The notes: generated by a model from the sequence alone, not told the origin. A DNA stretch of 64,000 nucleotides from Nematopogon swammerdamellus (GCA_946902875.1 OX336353.1:17931151-17995150); one strand, 5' to 3'. Positions 39,180-48,960 are shown, counted from the first letter of the stretch. Numbers and translations are program-made.

Positions 39180-39385
39180 AAAGACGTGCGAGTTAGAGCG
39201 ACAGGGACGACGCTCTACAACCGTATCGTCTCTTTTTAAAGCCCGATGTTCGTTATTACCGGTTTTTCGCAGTGGTCAGATTGATGGTCAGACTAGTCTG
39301 GCCAACGGGATTTTTTTCCCATTGGTCAGATTAATTTGACAGCTGGATAATAAACAAAAAATTACTGCCACGTACTGTACACCAT
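39180..39385. mobile_element. Second, broken MITE copy
   Basis: GACGTGCGAGTTAGAGCGAC, AGGGACGACGCTCTACAAC and TCTCTTTTTAAAGCCCGAT directly repeat 39087-39152 with a 96-bp offset. Its right end TTACTGCCACGTACTGTAC (39362-39380) is separated by an insertion of about 100 bases containing GTGGTCAGATTGATGGTCAG. The left arm is missing. Confidence 0.6.
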
Positions 39386-39554
39386 TTGCTGCCGTGTACT
39401 GTACTATCTTTTTCCCACGGTTTCATCGTTGAGCGTTTGAGTGCCTCCACCATAGGGGCGGCCCAGAAAAATGCCTTGTTACGTACTTAAACAAAATAAA
39501 TACAAATACAATACCTACTCTATTTTTGATTGTACTTCTAATAAACAAAACGCA

Positions 39555-39705
39555 GCGTAGTCTTTTAGGTACTTCGTCCTTTTACTATAGTTAGTCATTT
39601 TGTTAGTTAGTCATTTTACTGTATGGTCGATTTGCGACTTGGTCATTTTGTGATTTAGTCTTTTCGCTACTCGGTCAAAATGCGACTGCGTCCGACCCGT
39701 GATTT
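39555..39705. repeat. Degenerate GGTCATTTTG minisatellite
   Basis: Seven or so variants of TTAGTCATTTTGTT / TTGGTCATTTTGTGAT / CGGTCAAAATGCGA at 17-22-bp spacing. Confidence 0.7.
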
Positions 39706-39717
39706 ACTACAATGGCA

Positions 39718-40092
39718 ATTTTTAGGGTTCCGTATCCGGTACGGGACCCTATTACTAAGCCTACGCCGTCTGTCTGTCTGTCGAGGGCTGTATCTCTTGA
39801 ACCGTAATAGGTAGCCCGTTGAAATTTGCACAGAATATGTGTTTATGACCGATATAACAACAAATAAGAAAAATAAGAAACAGTAAAAAAATCACAGAGG
39901 TCCCCATAGAATATACTAAAAAGTGTATGCGCGCCATCTAACAAGAGTATGAAGCATTTTAACTAATCATGAATTTTAACTAATATGAAGCATTTCATAA
40001 TACACGCCATAGATGGCGTGAGTGGCGCTGACCATGACACGACGATAAGCAACCCTCAATGCGCGAGTTCAACTCGCACTTGGCCGGTTTTC
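39718..40092 (-). repeat. Repeat E, long subfamily
   Basis: Minus-strand element reading GGCCAAGTGCGAGTTGAACT, the GCGCCACTCACGCCATCTAT block, CATACACTTTTTAGTAT, ACCTATTACGGTTCAAGAGA, GACA run and TAGTAATAGGGTCCCGTACC. The TAGATGGCG insert distinguishes this subfamily (also 55158, 58651, 61690, 63403). Confidence 0.85.
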
Positions 40093-40385
40093 TATTCTAT
40101 TTGAAGCCTTGACCTCACCGCACAGAGGGTTAAATTTATCTACGACAGCCACCGAAAATATCGACAACTTTAAATGAAAGGGTGAATTGTTATCAAGCAG
40201 CAGCAAGAGGCAAATTTGAGTGTAAATGAGTTTGGAGTTTTGACGAGCAAATTCTCGAAGGGAGATTTGAAGAGAAAGTTGAAGTGTCGGATGCTGTAAG
40301 GGCGAGTGCCGAGAGGGAAGGGTTAGGGAAAGTAATATTAAATAATTTGTGTAAGGGCACAGAACAAGGACACAATAATGAGCTG
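40093..40385. other. Unannotated spacer
   Basis: Overlapping minus-strand frames of 127 and 89 codons extend from the tandem array and contain no recognisable motif. Confidence 0.4.
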
Positions 40386-41200
40386 GTGAGAGGACTAGTG
40401 AAGAGCGAATAATCATATCTAGAGGAGCTGACCACGCTCTTCTTAGGGGCAAATTTTACCACCTTCAGCTAAAATGTAGCTGGTGAGAGGACTACTGAAG
40501 ATCGAAAAATCATATATAGCGGAGCTGACCACGCCGTTCTTACGGCCTATTTTACCATTTTCTGCTAAAATGTAGCTGGTGAGAGGACTAGTGAAGATCG
40601 AAAAATGATATCTAGCGGAGCTGATCACGCCGTTCTTAGGGGCCAATTTTATCACCTTCAGTTAAAATGTAGCTGGTGAGAGGACTAGTGAAGATCGAAA
40701 AATCATATATAGCGGAGCTGACCACGCCGTTCTTACGGCCTATTTTACCACTTTCTGCTAAAATGTAGCTGGTGAGAGGACTAGTGAAGATCGAAAAATC
40801 ATATATAGCGGAGCTGACCACGCCGTTCTTACGGCCTATTTTACCACTTTCTGCTAAAATGTAGCTGGTGAGAGGACTAGTGAAGATCGAAAAATGATAT
40901 CTAGCGGAGCTGATCACGCCGTTCTTAGGGGCCAATTTTACCACCTTCAGCTAAAATGTAGCTGGTGAGAGGACTAGTGAAGATCGAAAAATCATATATA
41001 GCGGACCTGACCACGCCGTTCTTACGGCCTATTTTACCACTTTCTGCTAAAATGTAGCTGGTGAGAGAACTAGTGAAGATCGAAAAATGATATCTAGCGG
41101 AGCTGATCACGCCGTTCTTAGGGGCCAATTTTACCACCTTCAGCTAAAATGTAGCTGGTGAGAGGACTAGTGAAGATCGAAAAATCATATCTAGAGGAGC
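40386..41200. repeat. 96/97-bp tandem array with two monomer types
   Basis: AAAATGTAGCTGGTGAGAGG marks units at 40471, 40567, 40664, 40760, 40856, 40953, 41049 and 41146. Units ending TTAGGGGCCAATTTTACCAC (type A, 97 bp) alternate with units ending TTACGGCCTATTTTACCAC (type B, 96 bp). From the partial first unit the order is A, B, A, B, B, A, B, A. The 70-102-codon minus frames are by-products of the array. Confidence 0.9.
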
Positions 41201-41269
41201 TAGTTCGAGTTGGAGTGCAGTCTTAATTGCATAAGAATGGTCAATAAACAATAAAGAACAAACATGTTG

Positions 41270-41640
41270 AAAGTTACCCAGCTAGCAATGGAGCGAGCCA
41301 TGTTGGGAATATCGCTTCATGATATGGTGCGTAACGAGGCAATCCGCCGAAACACCAAAGGAGTCGATATTGGACACCGGGTGGCTAAGCTCAGGTGGCA
41401 GTGGGCGCCGCACGTCGGCCGAAGAGACAATGACCGTTGGAGTAACCGCGTCCTGCACTGGCGATCGTGGACAGAATAACGGAGTGTGGTAAGACCACCC
41501 GCCAGGTGGGAAGACGACATCAAGTACTTCGGCGGAAAGCAGTGGTTTCGTACCGCTGAAGGCCGGGAGGACTGGGGGAAAATTGAAAAGACGCACGTCC
41601 AGCAGCGGACGCTTACACGCTGACAGACTGACTTGTCATG
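41270..41640 (+). pseudogene. RTE-type LINE C-terminal fragment
   Basis: First frame: TQLAMERAMLGISLHDMVRN, EAIRRNTKGVDIGHRVAKLR and WQWAPHVGRRDNDRWSNRVL. After a frameshift near 41480 the reading continues RPPARWEDDIKYFGGKQWFR, TAEGREDWGKIEKTHVQQRT, with a TGACAGACTGACTT tail. This is the longest RTE remnant here, yet it lacks the RT core and is nonfunctional. Confidence 0.85.
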
Positions 41641-42234
41641 CTTGCAGATTTCGCAAGGTTACTGGAATTCGAAACAAAGAAGGCGATCTTGCCACACACA
41701 TAGAAAGATAATAATTGTGCAAAAGTGCCACGTAATCCCGATGGCAATATTGTAATATTGGAGGCAAAAAGGGTCGGCTACAGGTGTAGGAATGCTAGGC
41801 TGCCTCAGAGGGCTGCGAAATGAAAATCCGGCGAATCCGATATGAGCAATTTAATGAAAATTCTAAGGATTTCATATGAGGCATTGCGAAGTCTATTCCT
41901 ATTCCCTTTAAGACGGGATCTCTCTCTAATGCAGTTCTTGTAAGTCTTGAAATCGTTTGTTGGTTTAGGGTTTAGGTGGATAGATTTATAGGAAAATACT
42001 TGAAACATTTTACAGAAATGAGCACGTTAGAACATTTACATGATGTGCAAAATGATGGACTTATCGCCTACAGATATTTCCTTACTTTCCTCCTCAAACT
42101 ATTAATAGAGTGAAACGTAAGTAGGTAGTAGCAAAATAATTTATTTTTTATATTTGAATGTGAGAAATGAAGAAATAAAAGCCCCAGTTGCACTCCGGGA
42201 GTGCCGGCAGAAGTGAAAACTTTTTGTATTTCCG
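41641..42234. other. Unannotated stretch
   Basis: CAAAATGATGGACTTATCGCC near 42049 weakly resembles a minus-strand LINE tail. Nothing else was recognised. Confidence 0.4.
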
Positions 42235-42495
42235 AAAATAGTTCTTAGGTGGTTATAAAAAAAACTAAACACCCTAAAAAAATTTAAACACCGTAACATT
42301 GCTTAAAAAAGAAAACAAAAGAAAAAAAAAACAAACAACATTTTGAGGGATTCGATCCTATGGTAATAAAATACAAATCCTGCACTCTTACCATTGTGCC
42401 ATGAAATCACATAAACGACCAAACGAATATCGGATTCCCTTGATTCGCTTTCGGCTTTACTGTCACTGAGAGACGAACAGAATTGATCCCGAGCC
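42235..42495 (-). mobile_element. tRNA-like SINE, second type, inverted copy
   Basis: Minus strand: AATCCGATATTCGTTTGGTC, GTTTATGTGATTTCATGG, CATGGCACAATGGTAAGAGT (A-box-like), GGATCGAATCCC (B-box-like) about 55 bases later, then a T-rich tail with AGCAATGTTACGGTGTTTA. It matches the copy at 15485-15735. Confidence 0.6.
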
Positions 42496-42689
42496 ACTCT
42501 TAACTTAACCCTTAATGCAATGACTTAAGGTTACATTTTAAATAATAAAAATAAATCTGACGCTTTTCGAGATCTGACGATCTGACGCGAGTTTAACATT
42601 TTTTACCCACCTAAAAAAGTGCCAAGCGCCGCTAAAGAAGTTTTCACTTCAAAAATAATTATTAAACAATACAATAATTGTTTTATCGA

Positions 42690-42835
42690 ATAAAATAAAA
42701 AATGCCCTGCGAAGTTTCCTGCCGGTTCTTCTTCGTGGGTGTAATCGAACCGGTTAGAACAAATTGTGTCAAGTTCGAGTGCAGTTTAACTGCCATAACA
42801 TGAATGATCATTAAACAATATAACAATACAATAAT
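42690..42835 (+). repeat. LINE 3' end remnant
   Basis: TGCCCTGCGAAGTTTCCTGC, CGGTTCTTCTTCGTGG, TCAAGTTCGAGTGCAGT and CATTAAACAATATAACAATA match a 3'-terminal type also hinted at by 41200-41262 and 23765-23815. Confidence 0.5.
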
Positions 42836-42917
42836 ACACTTGGACGTGTCAAATATAATTTTATCTATGTTGCATTTAGGTGCACGTCAATTTACATAAA
42901 AATTTATGTAATTATTA

Positions 42918-43208
42918 GGTTTCCGTATCCCGAACGGAAGCCTATTACGAAGCCTACGCCGCCGCCGCCGTCTGTCTGTCCGTCCGTCGATCTGTCCGAG
43001 GGCTGTATCTCTTGAACCGTTATAGGTAGCCCGTTGAAATTTTCACAGAATGTGTGTTATTATGGCGGATATAACAACAAATAATAAAAAAGAGAAAAAG
43101 TAAAAAATTAAGGGGGGTTCCCATACAAGAAACGTGTTTTTTTCAATATTTTTTTTTGTGGTGCGGAAACCTCGGTGCGCGAGTCCGACTCGCACTTGGC
43201 CGTTTTTT
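42918..43208 (-). repeat. Repeat E copy
   Basis: Minus-strand sense: GGCCAAGTGCGAGTCGGACT to GGCTTCCGTTCGGGATACGG, with CGTCCGTCCG/GTCTGTCTG on the plus strand as the microsatellite and a CGC-rich GCCGCCGCCGCCG variant beside it. Confidence 0.9.
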
Positions 43209-43334
43209 TTAACCTGTTGACTTTCAACGTTATAATAGTGCTTTAGCAACCTTTAGTTGTTTGAAATGTGTAAATGAATACTACATAGTTAATGGAATGG
43301 TGTAGTAAACGTCAAGGTATTTTGAAAAAATCAC

Positions 43335-43410
43335 ACACAACACCCTCTGCTTAACCCGATAATTATTGGGATACAGCGTGTGGTATGTATGTATGTATGT
43401 ATATTTCACA
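43335..43410 (+). repeat. Repeat B tail fragment
   Basis: CTCTGCTTAACCCGATAATT, TTGGGATACAGCGTGTGG and a TATG run are the last 60 bases of repeat B. Confidence 0.7.
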
Positions 43411-43688
43411 AAATTGAATTTCTTCGCTTCAACCGAAAATATTCGCAATATTTAAAACACTTTGAACTCCTTTTATTTATCTTTCAATGGAGCGGATACA
43501 AATTCGATTTCTGTATTAGCCCAGTCGATTCAGTTGACTTTTTGTTAAGAAATTCGATGTTCATTCGATTTATTTCTGATTTAATTATTTTTTTTTTTTT
43601 TTATTTATTTACCTTATTTTAAATCTAAGAAACATTACAGGCTTAACCTAATGCGTTCCCTAGCTTACGTCTTATACATGACATGTAT

Positions 43689-46658
43689 TTATGCTAATTC
43701 CTTATTTAAGTACATTACTATATAACTCTTGTATTTATTCAAACTATTGCTAAATAGGTCGAACTCTGGTTCTGTCGAATTAATTTTATTTATTATATTT
43801 ATAGCTCTATTCAGAGGTGAATACAACTGCAAGTTGGTCCTCGAAGGAATTGGTTGCATTAGGTCGTGGGTTCTGGCTCTTAAGTAATTGTCTGGTGAGT
43901 AAAGCTTAAATCTATGTAAAAAGTCTGGGTTGCTTATTTTGCCATTCAGTATGCGGTAAACATACGACATGAGGGCTAAATCTCTTCTCCATTCTATAGA
44001 ATTGTAGCCCACCATGCCTAATATGTATTTAGTTGGGAAGAGGTACGGGTAATAATTATACGTTTTGTAATAAAGCATTCTAATGAACTTTTTTTGAACT
44101 TTTTCCAATATCAGTTTGTAATTAAACTCATGCGGCGTCCAGATGATTGCGTTGCTTTCCAGTTTACTTCGTACGAATGAATTAAACAGCAGCTTTATGG
44201 AGTCAGCATTGTGAAAATCTCTCGATTGACGCAACACTACCCCCAATGTTCTACTGGCGGCTTTACACACTCCCTCAATGTGATCGTGAAACGTCAATTT
44301 GTCATCAAAAATAACCCCCAAGTCCTTGACCTGCGTATCGCGCCTCAATGATACTCCACCTAGTTGGTAATTGTGTAGTGTTGGAGCATTTTTCCTCGAG
44401 AAACTAACAATCATGCACTTATCTACATTGAAATGCAGCTTGTTAGCTAGACTCCAATAATTTACTTCATCTATGTCCCGTTGGAGAGCCAGGCAGTCGG
44501 CCCGGTTTCGAACTTCCGTGAATATTTTTAAATCATCCGCGAACAACAAACACAGCGCAACCCTAATCACAAACGGAAGGTCGTTTATCATCAGGAGAAA
44601 CTCCAGTGGTCCCAGATTTGACCCCTGACTGACCCCTGACCTGGTGTAGTACGATTTTGACATGGTACCTTTGTATTGCACGTACTGCCTTCTATCTCGC
44701 ATATAATCAGCAAAAAAAGTAAGCAGTTTGGATGTAAACCCAAAGTCTGCCATTTTTTCTAGAAGAACATCATTGTCCACCTGATCAAAGGCCTTTCTGA
44801 AGTCAAAGTAGGCTACATCCACCTGATGACCCTCGTCCATTTTTTCTATTAAGTAGGTACTTAGACACACCAGATTTGAAGTGGTGGAGCGCTCCGGTCT
44901 AAAGCCATGCTGTTCATTTGAGAGGCGATGTTTTACCTGATTGTATATTTGCTTTTGGAGTACTGTTTCGAAGACCTTCGCGAATGTGTTTAGGACCGCC
45001 ACTGGTCTGTAGTTAGAAACATCCGACTTAGCTCCCTTCTTGTGTATCGGTACCACTCTACTGTCCTTCCAAACTACTGGATATTTCTGCGTTTTAAGTG
45101 ATGTGTTAATAATGTGAAGTAGTGGCTCCGCTACAAAGCCTCCACACATCTTTATCACCGACGGCGGTAAGCCGTCCGGTCCAAAGGAATGCTTAGGTTT
45201 TAGTTGTTTGAAGGCATTTTTTAAGTCCCCGTATGTTACTTCTCCGATAGCTACCTGGTCAGAGTTGGTTTTGCCTCTGCAGCCGGCCGCCATAGGATCG
45301 AGCACCGGTGCTGTATTGTTGTACACGGACTCAAAATACTCCGCAAAGGCGTTTGCGATATCTTTTTCAGTATATTTTACTCCATTGTAGGTAACCTCAT
45401 CGGGGAGAGAAACTTTCCGTTTACTCGCCCTTATGAACTTCCAAAACTGTTTGCAGTCCTCTTTTATACTGCTCTCGATCGTTCGCATGTATGTATTATA
45501 TAATTCTCTCGATCGATACCTAACCTTACTGCGCAATTGACTAAACGTTTCCCGGTCACACTCTTGTTTGGTTTGCTTATACCGCCTGTGGAAGAAAGCT
45601 TTGCTGCCAATGTCGCGAATCAGTTCAGCGTCAAACCAAGTAGGATACGAAAACCTTGATTGTTGATTAGCTCCACCTCGCTTTTTCTTAGGCACACAAT
45701 CATCTATACACTCTTGTAGCTTTGCATAGAATACGTTTACCCCTTCATCTACATCAGATGAAGTGTAAACGCTTGACCAGTCGACCGCGCTCAGACAGTC
45801 GCGCAATCTAGGAAAATCTGTTTTGTAGAAATTCCATTCCTGGGTATTGTCCTCCTTGTTACTACTTTTCTCTAAGTTGTGCTTCAGCGTTATATAGAGC
45901 GGAGGATGGTAGAGATCTTGCTTTACCAACTCCTCATCGGCTGCCTCCACAGCTATGTTCTCCTCTGAAAAGTTCGACAGAACCAGATCCAACATCCTGC
46001 CGTATACGTTTGGTACACAATTGTGCTGCTCGAGACCACAAAAAGACTTAAAACACTCCAATTGGATTTTCACGTGTTGCGGCATAGAATGTGTGTTGAA
46101 ATCTCCTACAATTAAAATATTAGAGAAACTATGACTTAATATATACTCTTCTGTAATACTTAAAAATTTTATATAATTATCTGCACTTATGCTAGGGGCT
46201 AAATATACTACACACAAAAACAATTTAAAAGAGCTCTTACTTAACGTAGCATATACACACTCGCACCCCGGGAGGTTGGGGGCGCCGGCCGCGCCTTGCA
46301 GCCGGTAGCCGCCGCGCGCGGCCGCCAGCACCCCGCCTCCCCGCCGCCCGGCGGCTCGGTCACATCGCATTGTTTCGTAGTCTCTTGCACCAAATATTTC
46401 ATTGTCCGTAATAGTGTCATCTAAATACGTTTCTGTTAGGGCTATCACTTGCGCGTCTAGCGTATTAATAATATTTCTTACTGACGATAGTTTCGTTCGC
46501 AGACCTCTAACATTTTGGTAGTACAGTTTAGCTATCGAACTGCACGGTTGTTGGCGCCGATTGGTTCGTGCGAAATCTCCGCACTTCTCTCCATGGCTCG
46601 ACGCAGGCGCGGGCCGGCCAAACCTCCGGGTTCTGAAACTTTTTATACGCCTCCTCAT
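43689..46658 (-). CDS. LINE ORF2: endonuclease and reverse transcriptase
   Basis: A 989-residue protein that would nick target DNA and reverse-transcribe the element RNA. The apurinic-type endonuclease runs from about residue 41 to 270: KLYYQNVRGLRTKL, ALTETYLDD (catalytic Glu), GDFNTHS at 185-191, and YHPPLYITL where most families have a SDH motif. The linker is Lys/Arg-rich. The RT domain holds FGPDGLPPSVIKM, VVPIHKKGAKSDVSNYRPVA, CFR-like HGFRPERSTTSN, the VAYFDFRKAFDQVD motif (Asp 619), SGVSQGSNLGPLEFLLMIND and FADD at 706-709. The C-terminus lacks RNase H. The first 40 residues overlap ORF1 and probably are not translated as such. No stop or frameshift interrupts the domains. Confidence 0.9.
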   Translation of the reverse strand: MRRRIKSFRTRRFGRPAPASSHGEKCGDFARTNRRQQPCSSIAKLYYQNVRGLRTKLSSVRNIINTLDAQVIALTETYLDDTITDNEIFGARDYETMRCDRAAGRRGGGVLAAARGGYRLQGAAGAPNLPGCECVYATLSKSSFKLFLCVVYLAPSISADNYIKFLSITEEYILSHSFSNILIVGDFNTHSMPQHVKIQLECFKSFCGLEQHNCVPNVYGRMLDLVLSNFSEENIAVEAADEELVKQDLYHPPLYITLKHNLEKSSNKEDNTQEWNFYKTDFPRLRDCLSAVDWSSVYTSSDVDEGVNVFYAKLQECIDDCVPKKKRGGANQQSRFSYPTWFDAELIRDIGSKAFFHRRYKQTKQECDRETFSQLRSKVRYRSRELYNTYMRTIESSIKEDCKQFWKFIRASKRKVSLPDEVTYNGVKYTEKDIANAFAEYFESVYNNTAPVLDPMAAGCRGKTNSDQVAIGEVTYGDLKNAFKQLKPKHSFGPDGLPPSVIKMCGGFVAEPLLHIINTSLKTQKYPVVWKDSRVVPIHKKGAKSDVSNYRPVAVLNTFAKVFETVLQKQIYNQVKHRLSNEQHGFRPERSTTSNLVCLSTYLIEKMDEGHQVDVAYFDFRKAFDQVDNDVLLEKMADFGFTSKLLTFFADYMRDRRQYVQYKGTMSKSYYTRSGVSQGSNLGPLEFLLMINDLPFVIRVALCLLFADDLKIFTEVRNRADCLALQRDIDEVNYWSLANKLHFNVDKCMIVSFSRKNAPTLHNYQLGGVSLRRDTQVKDLGVIFDDKLTFHDHIEGVCKAASRTLGVVLRQSRDFHNADSIKLLFNSFVRSKLESNAIIWTPHEFNYKLILEKVQKKFIRMLYYKTYNYYPYLFPTKYILGMVGYNSIEWRRDLALMSYVYRILNGKISNPDFLHRFKLYSPDNYLRARTHDLMQPIPSRTNLQLYSPLNRAINIINKINSTEPEFDLFSNSLNKYKSYIVMYLNKELA

Positions 46659-47436
46659 TCACTCCAATTTTAAAGGAGGCGTATTCTCCCGTTCTTTTCC
46701 CCTCTAACCTTTTGAGGGTGATGTTAGCTTCTGCGTCAATTTTTTTCAGGAAACCCATCAGGTGATCTTCTTGGGTGTCCACTCGTAGCCACCAAACGTG
46801 AAAATATTTCGTTCTCGTTGCCGCCCCTATTTCCTCCGTCGGCGTCGCCGTTCCGCGGATGACACCAGAACGGCGATGACGCTGATGTTTCCCCACCACC
46901 GTCGTCCAACCTCCGGATTCTGCTTCCCCTGTCTCCTCTTTTGAATTATTTTCTCGCCGGTTGTAAGCGTGGGTAGCTGGACGCGTTGGACCCCGACGGA
47001 TAGCCTCCGCATAGTTTAACGGGGAAGTCCCTGGTCTTGCAACTACCGCCGCCGCCACGTCCGCCACAGTCGCTGGTACGACGGTTCCTTCCGGGATCGG
47101 TGTCGCCCCGCGAGTTTGCTGGTGATGGGAGCGTGAGATGGTGCTAGCCTCCAACCCTTTCGCTTTTTCTGATAAGGGCTGTCCTCGGTGATGCTGAGGA
47201 GGAGCACTCTTCAGCTCATTTAACTCCAGCTTTAACAGCTGTATTTCTTGAGTACTCTCCTCGAATTTCGTTTCTAGAGTTCTTATTTTCTTGAGAAGTT
47301 CCTCTTCTTTAATTTTGGCATTCTGCTCGAGTGTCGTAATTTTTTCAAGTAGCAACTCTAATGATACGGTCTCTGTCCCCGGCGGCGCTGGCTTGGCCCG
47401 GGTGACCCGCTGCGCTTTTGTCTGGCTCGATGACAT
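46528..47436 (-). CDS. LINE ORF1: RNA-binding/chaperone-type protein
   Basis: A 302-residue protein starting MSSSQTKAQRVTRAKPAPPG. Residues about 25-75 form a heptad-patterned coiled coil (LLLEKITTLEQNAKIKEEEL, LKKIRTLETKFEESTQEIQL). A Pro/Ala/Thr-rich middle is followed by a conserved-looking C-terminal domain: KYFHVWWLRVDTQEDHLMGF, LKRLEGKRTGEYASFKIGVN and WPARACVEPWREVRRF. Trimerising coiled coils and a small RNA-binding fold are usual for LINE ORF1 products. No CCHC zinc knuckle is visible. Its stop (TAA at 46528-46530) overlaps the start of the endonuclease in another frame by 131 bases in all, so ORF2 would need reinitiation or frameshifting. Confidence 0.8.
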   Translation of the reverse strand: MSSSQTKAQRVTRAKPAPPGTETVSLELLLEKITTLEQNAKIKEEELLKKIRTLETKFEESTQEIQLLKLELNELKSAPPQHHRGQPLSEKAKGLEASTISRSHHQQTRGATPIPEGTVVPATVADVAAAVVARPGTSPLNYAEAIRRGPTRPATHAYNRRENNSKEETGEAESGGWTTVVGKHQRHRRSGVIRGTATPTEEIGAATRTKYFHVWWLRVDTQEDHLMGFLKKIDAEANITLKRLEGKRTGEYASFKIGVNEEAYKKFQNPEVWPARACVEPWREVRRFRTNQSAPTTVQFDS

Positions 47437-47800
47437 ATTTTTTGTTTTATAATGACTGTCCTTCGATGCTGCAAGGCCGACGCCACATGTGCATGCACTT
47501 TTGATGGATTCACTGTGTGCGCGAGTGGGAGGGTGAGCCGTCTTTATCGCACTTGTTGTAACTTTTATTGGAACTACATTTATTTTTAGTTTCGAATTTA
47601 AAATTATTTTTTGTTTTCCTGGCGTCGATGAAACGCCACACGTGCTCCACTTATGCCGATGGAGACGTCCGCTCGGGACGAGCGACGCGAACTGTGTTTT
47701 ATTATAACTTGGTGTTCTTTCAAATGTGCGATTTCATCAGCTAACGAATTAATGTTAAATCAATAATTGCATTAACTCGACAGGCCCAGAGTTTGGCCTA
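47437..47800 (-). other. LINE 5' UTR and boundary region
   Basis: The GC-richer segment 47440-47700 next to ORF1 probably contains the internal promoter region. No TATA box or tandem promoter repeats were seen. The precise 5' end could not be placed. Confidence 0.45.
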
Positions 47801-47809
47801 TTTTTTTTT

Positions 47810-47940
47810 AGTATTTAATAAATACAAGAATTATATAATAACTACAATGTGTGTATAAGACGTAATAAATGCATTAGATTAAGCCTGAAATGTGTCTTAA
47901 GTGTCTTAAGTGTAATCAATAAATATTAACTAAACGGAAA
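47810..47940 (+). mobile_element. 5'-truncated copy of the same LINE, inverted
   Basis: AATAAATACAAGAATTATAT and GTATAAGACGTAATAAATGC, then ATTAGATTAAGCCTGAAATG correspond to the last codons and 3' UTR of the LINE at 43585-47790 (sense AATAAATACAAGAGTTATAT, GTATAAGACGTAAGC, ATTAGGTTAAGCCTGTAATG). It ends with AATAAATATTAAC. The two copies are back to back. Confidence 0.7.
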
Positions 47941-48454
47941 TTATTGTTTTTATTTTTTTATGGTTATCGATGTGTCGGGTGTGATTTTTTTAACTTTTAT
48001 TAAACTGGTGTACAATAAATCTTAATATATGTATGTTATGGGTATGTATCATATGTAAGGTCTTTTTTTATTAACTGACGAGCCGTAAAGGGGATGTTCT
48101 GTATCGGAAATAGATCATATCAAAATTATAAAAAAGGGGTTAACATTTTTATGTTTATAAAAAAAAATACAGACAGACTCGCCTGAACGTATTCAACACC
48201 TTTTGCTAAGAAACTATGTTTACATACATATTTGTTTCTCTATTTAAGATTTATCTCTCTTATTTAAGATTAACATATTTTTTTGTTGCACCTACCCTTG
48301 TTTTATATGTTAAAAAGGTTAGGCTGGCGGAAAATGCCCGAGGCATTAAGTGCTACCTTTCTGTAGGACTTATGTGTGCAATAAACGTTTTTTGGTTTTA
48401 TTTGAATTAATTCTATTTTGATTTAATTTAAATTCCATTAGTATTCTCGTAGAT
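47941..48454. other. Stretch with LINE-tail traces
   Basis: AACTGGTGTACAATAAA at about 48003-48020 is the 3' end of another LINE type (inverse at 53405-53498). GAGGCATTAAGTGCTACCTT and GTGCAATAAACG at about 48338-48390 look like a further plus-strand retroelement tail. No coding sequence was recognised. Confidence 0.5.
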
Positions 48455-48560
48455 GTTTCGAATGACTTTTCATTCAGTGCAGTGGTACTGGTTCGGACGG
48501 GTTAAATCTAGTAAGGTAAGGGAAGGGTCCCACTGTCTTATGTGGAGTCAGAACTAATGG
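48455..48560 (-). repeat. SINE-A core remnant
   Basis: TTCATTCAGTGCAGTGGTAC, CGGACGGGTTAAATCTAG, TAAGGTAAGGGAAGGGTCCC and TTATGTGGAGTCAGAAC correspond to the central domain. Head and tail are gone. Confidence 0.65.
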
Positions 48561-48789
48561 AGCGACTTGTGTAAATATTCAATCCCAACGCAGAGCGGGA
48601 CGCTGCTGGTGTCGAAAGTGCGGCATGAAAGGGGAACATTATACAGAATGTTACAGAAGTTTCAACTTAATTCACTTCAGAATCTCGGAATCAGATTCGT
48701 AGGATCAATACGAACGAAAAGGTGTGCGGTATTTTTCTTAATTTGGTTTTAATTAAAAATACAGTTTAGATAGATAGACATTAATCAAA
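48561..48789. other. Unannotated spacer
   Basis: A 61-codon frame without known motif. Confidence 0.45.
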
Positions 48790-48960
48790 TGGAATGAAAT
48801 CAAAATACTTTATTTAGTCAGGCACAAGTCCCAAAACACGCGACAAATTCAACATAATAAATTAATTACAAAGTAATAAATTTAAATAAGAACAATAAAA
48901 CTAAACAATTATGCCATAAAAACCAGTAAGTAAAACATAAAAATATAAAAATAAAAAAAT
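48790..48960 (-). repeat. LINE 3' tail remnant
   Basis: AAATCAAAATACTTTATTTAG (an AATAAA signal on the minus strand) followed by GTCAGGCACAAGTCCC and AT-rich 3' UTR sequence is the inverse of a retroelement 3' end. Confidence 0.6.

Larger units (their letters stand above)
43585..47790 (-). mobile_element. CR1/Jockey-group LINE with two intact ORFs
   Basis: The A-tract at the 3' end appears as the T-run at 43589-43605, followed on the sense strand by ORF2 (46658-43689) and preceded by ORF1 (47436-46528). The 3' UTR is short (about 85 bases). The 5' boundary is not visible; it lies between ORF1 and the oppositely oriented truncated copy that starts near 47810. No target duplication could be fixed. 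Intact ORFs make it the only element in the window that could still be autonomous. Confidence 0.85.
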
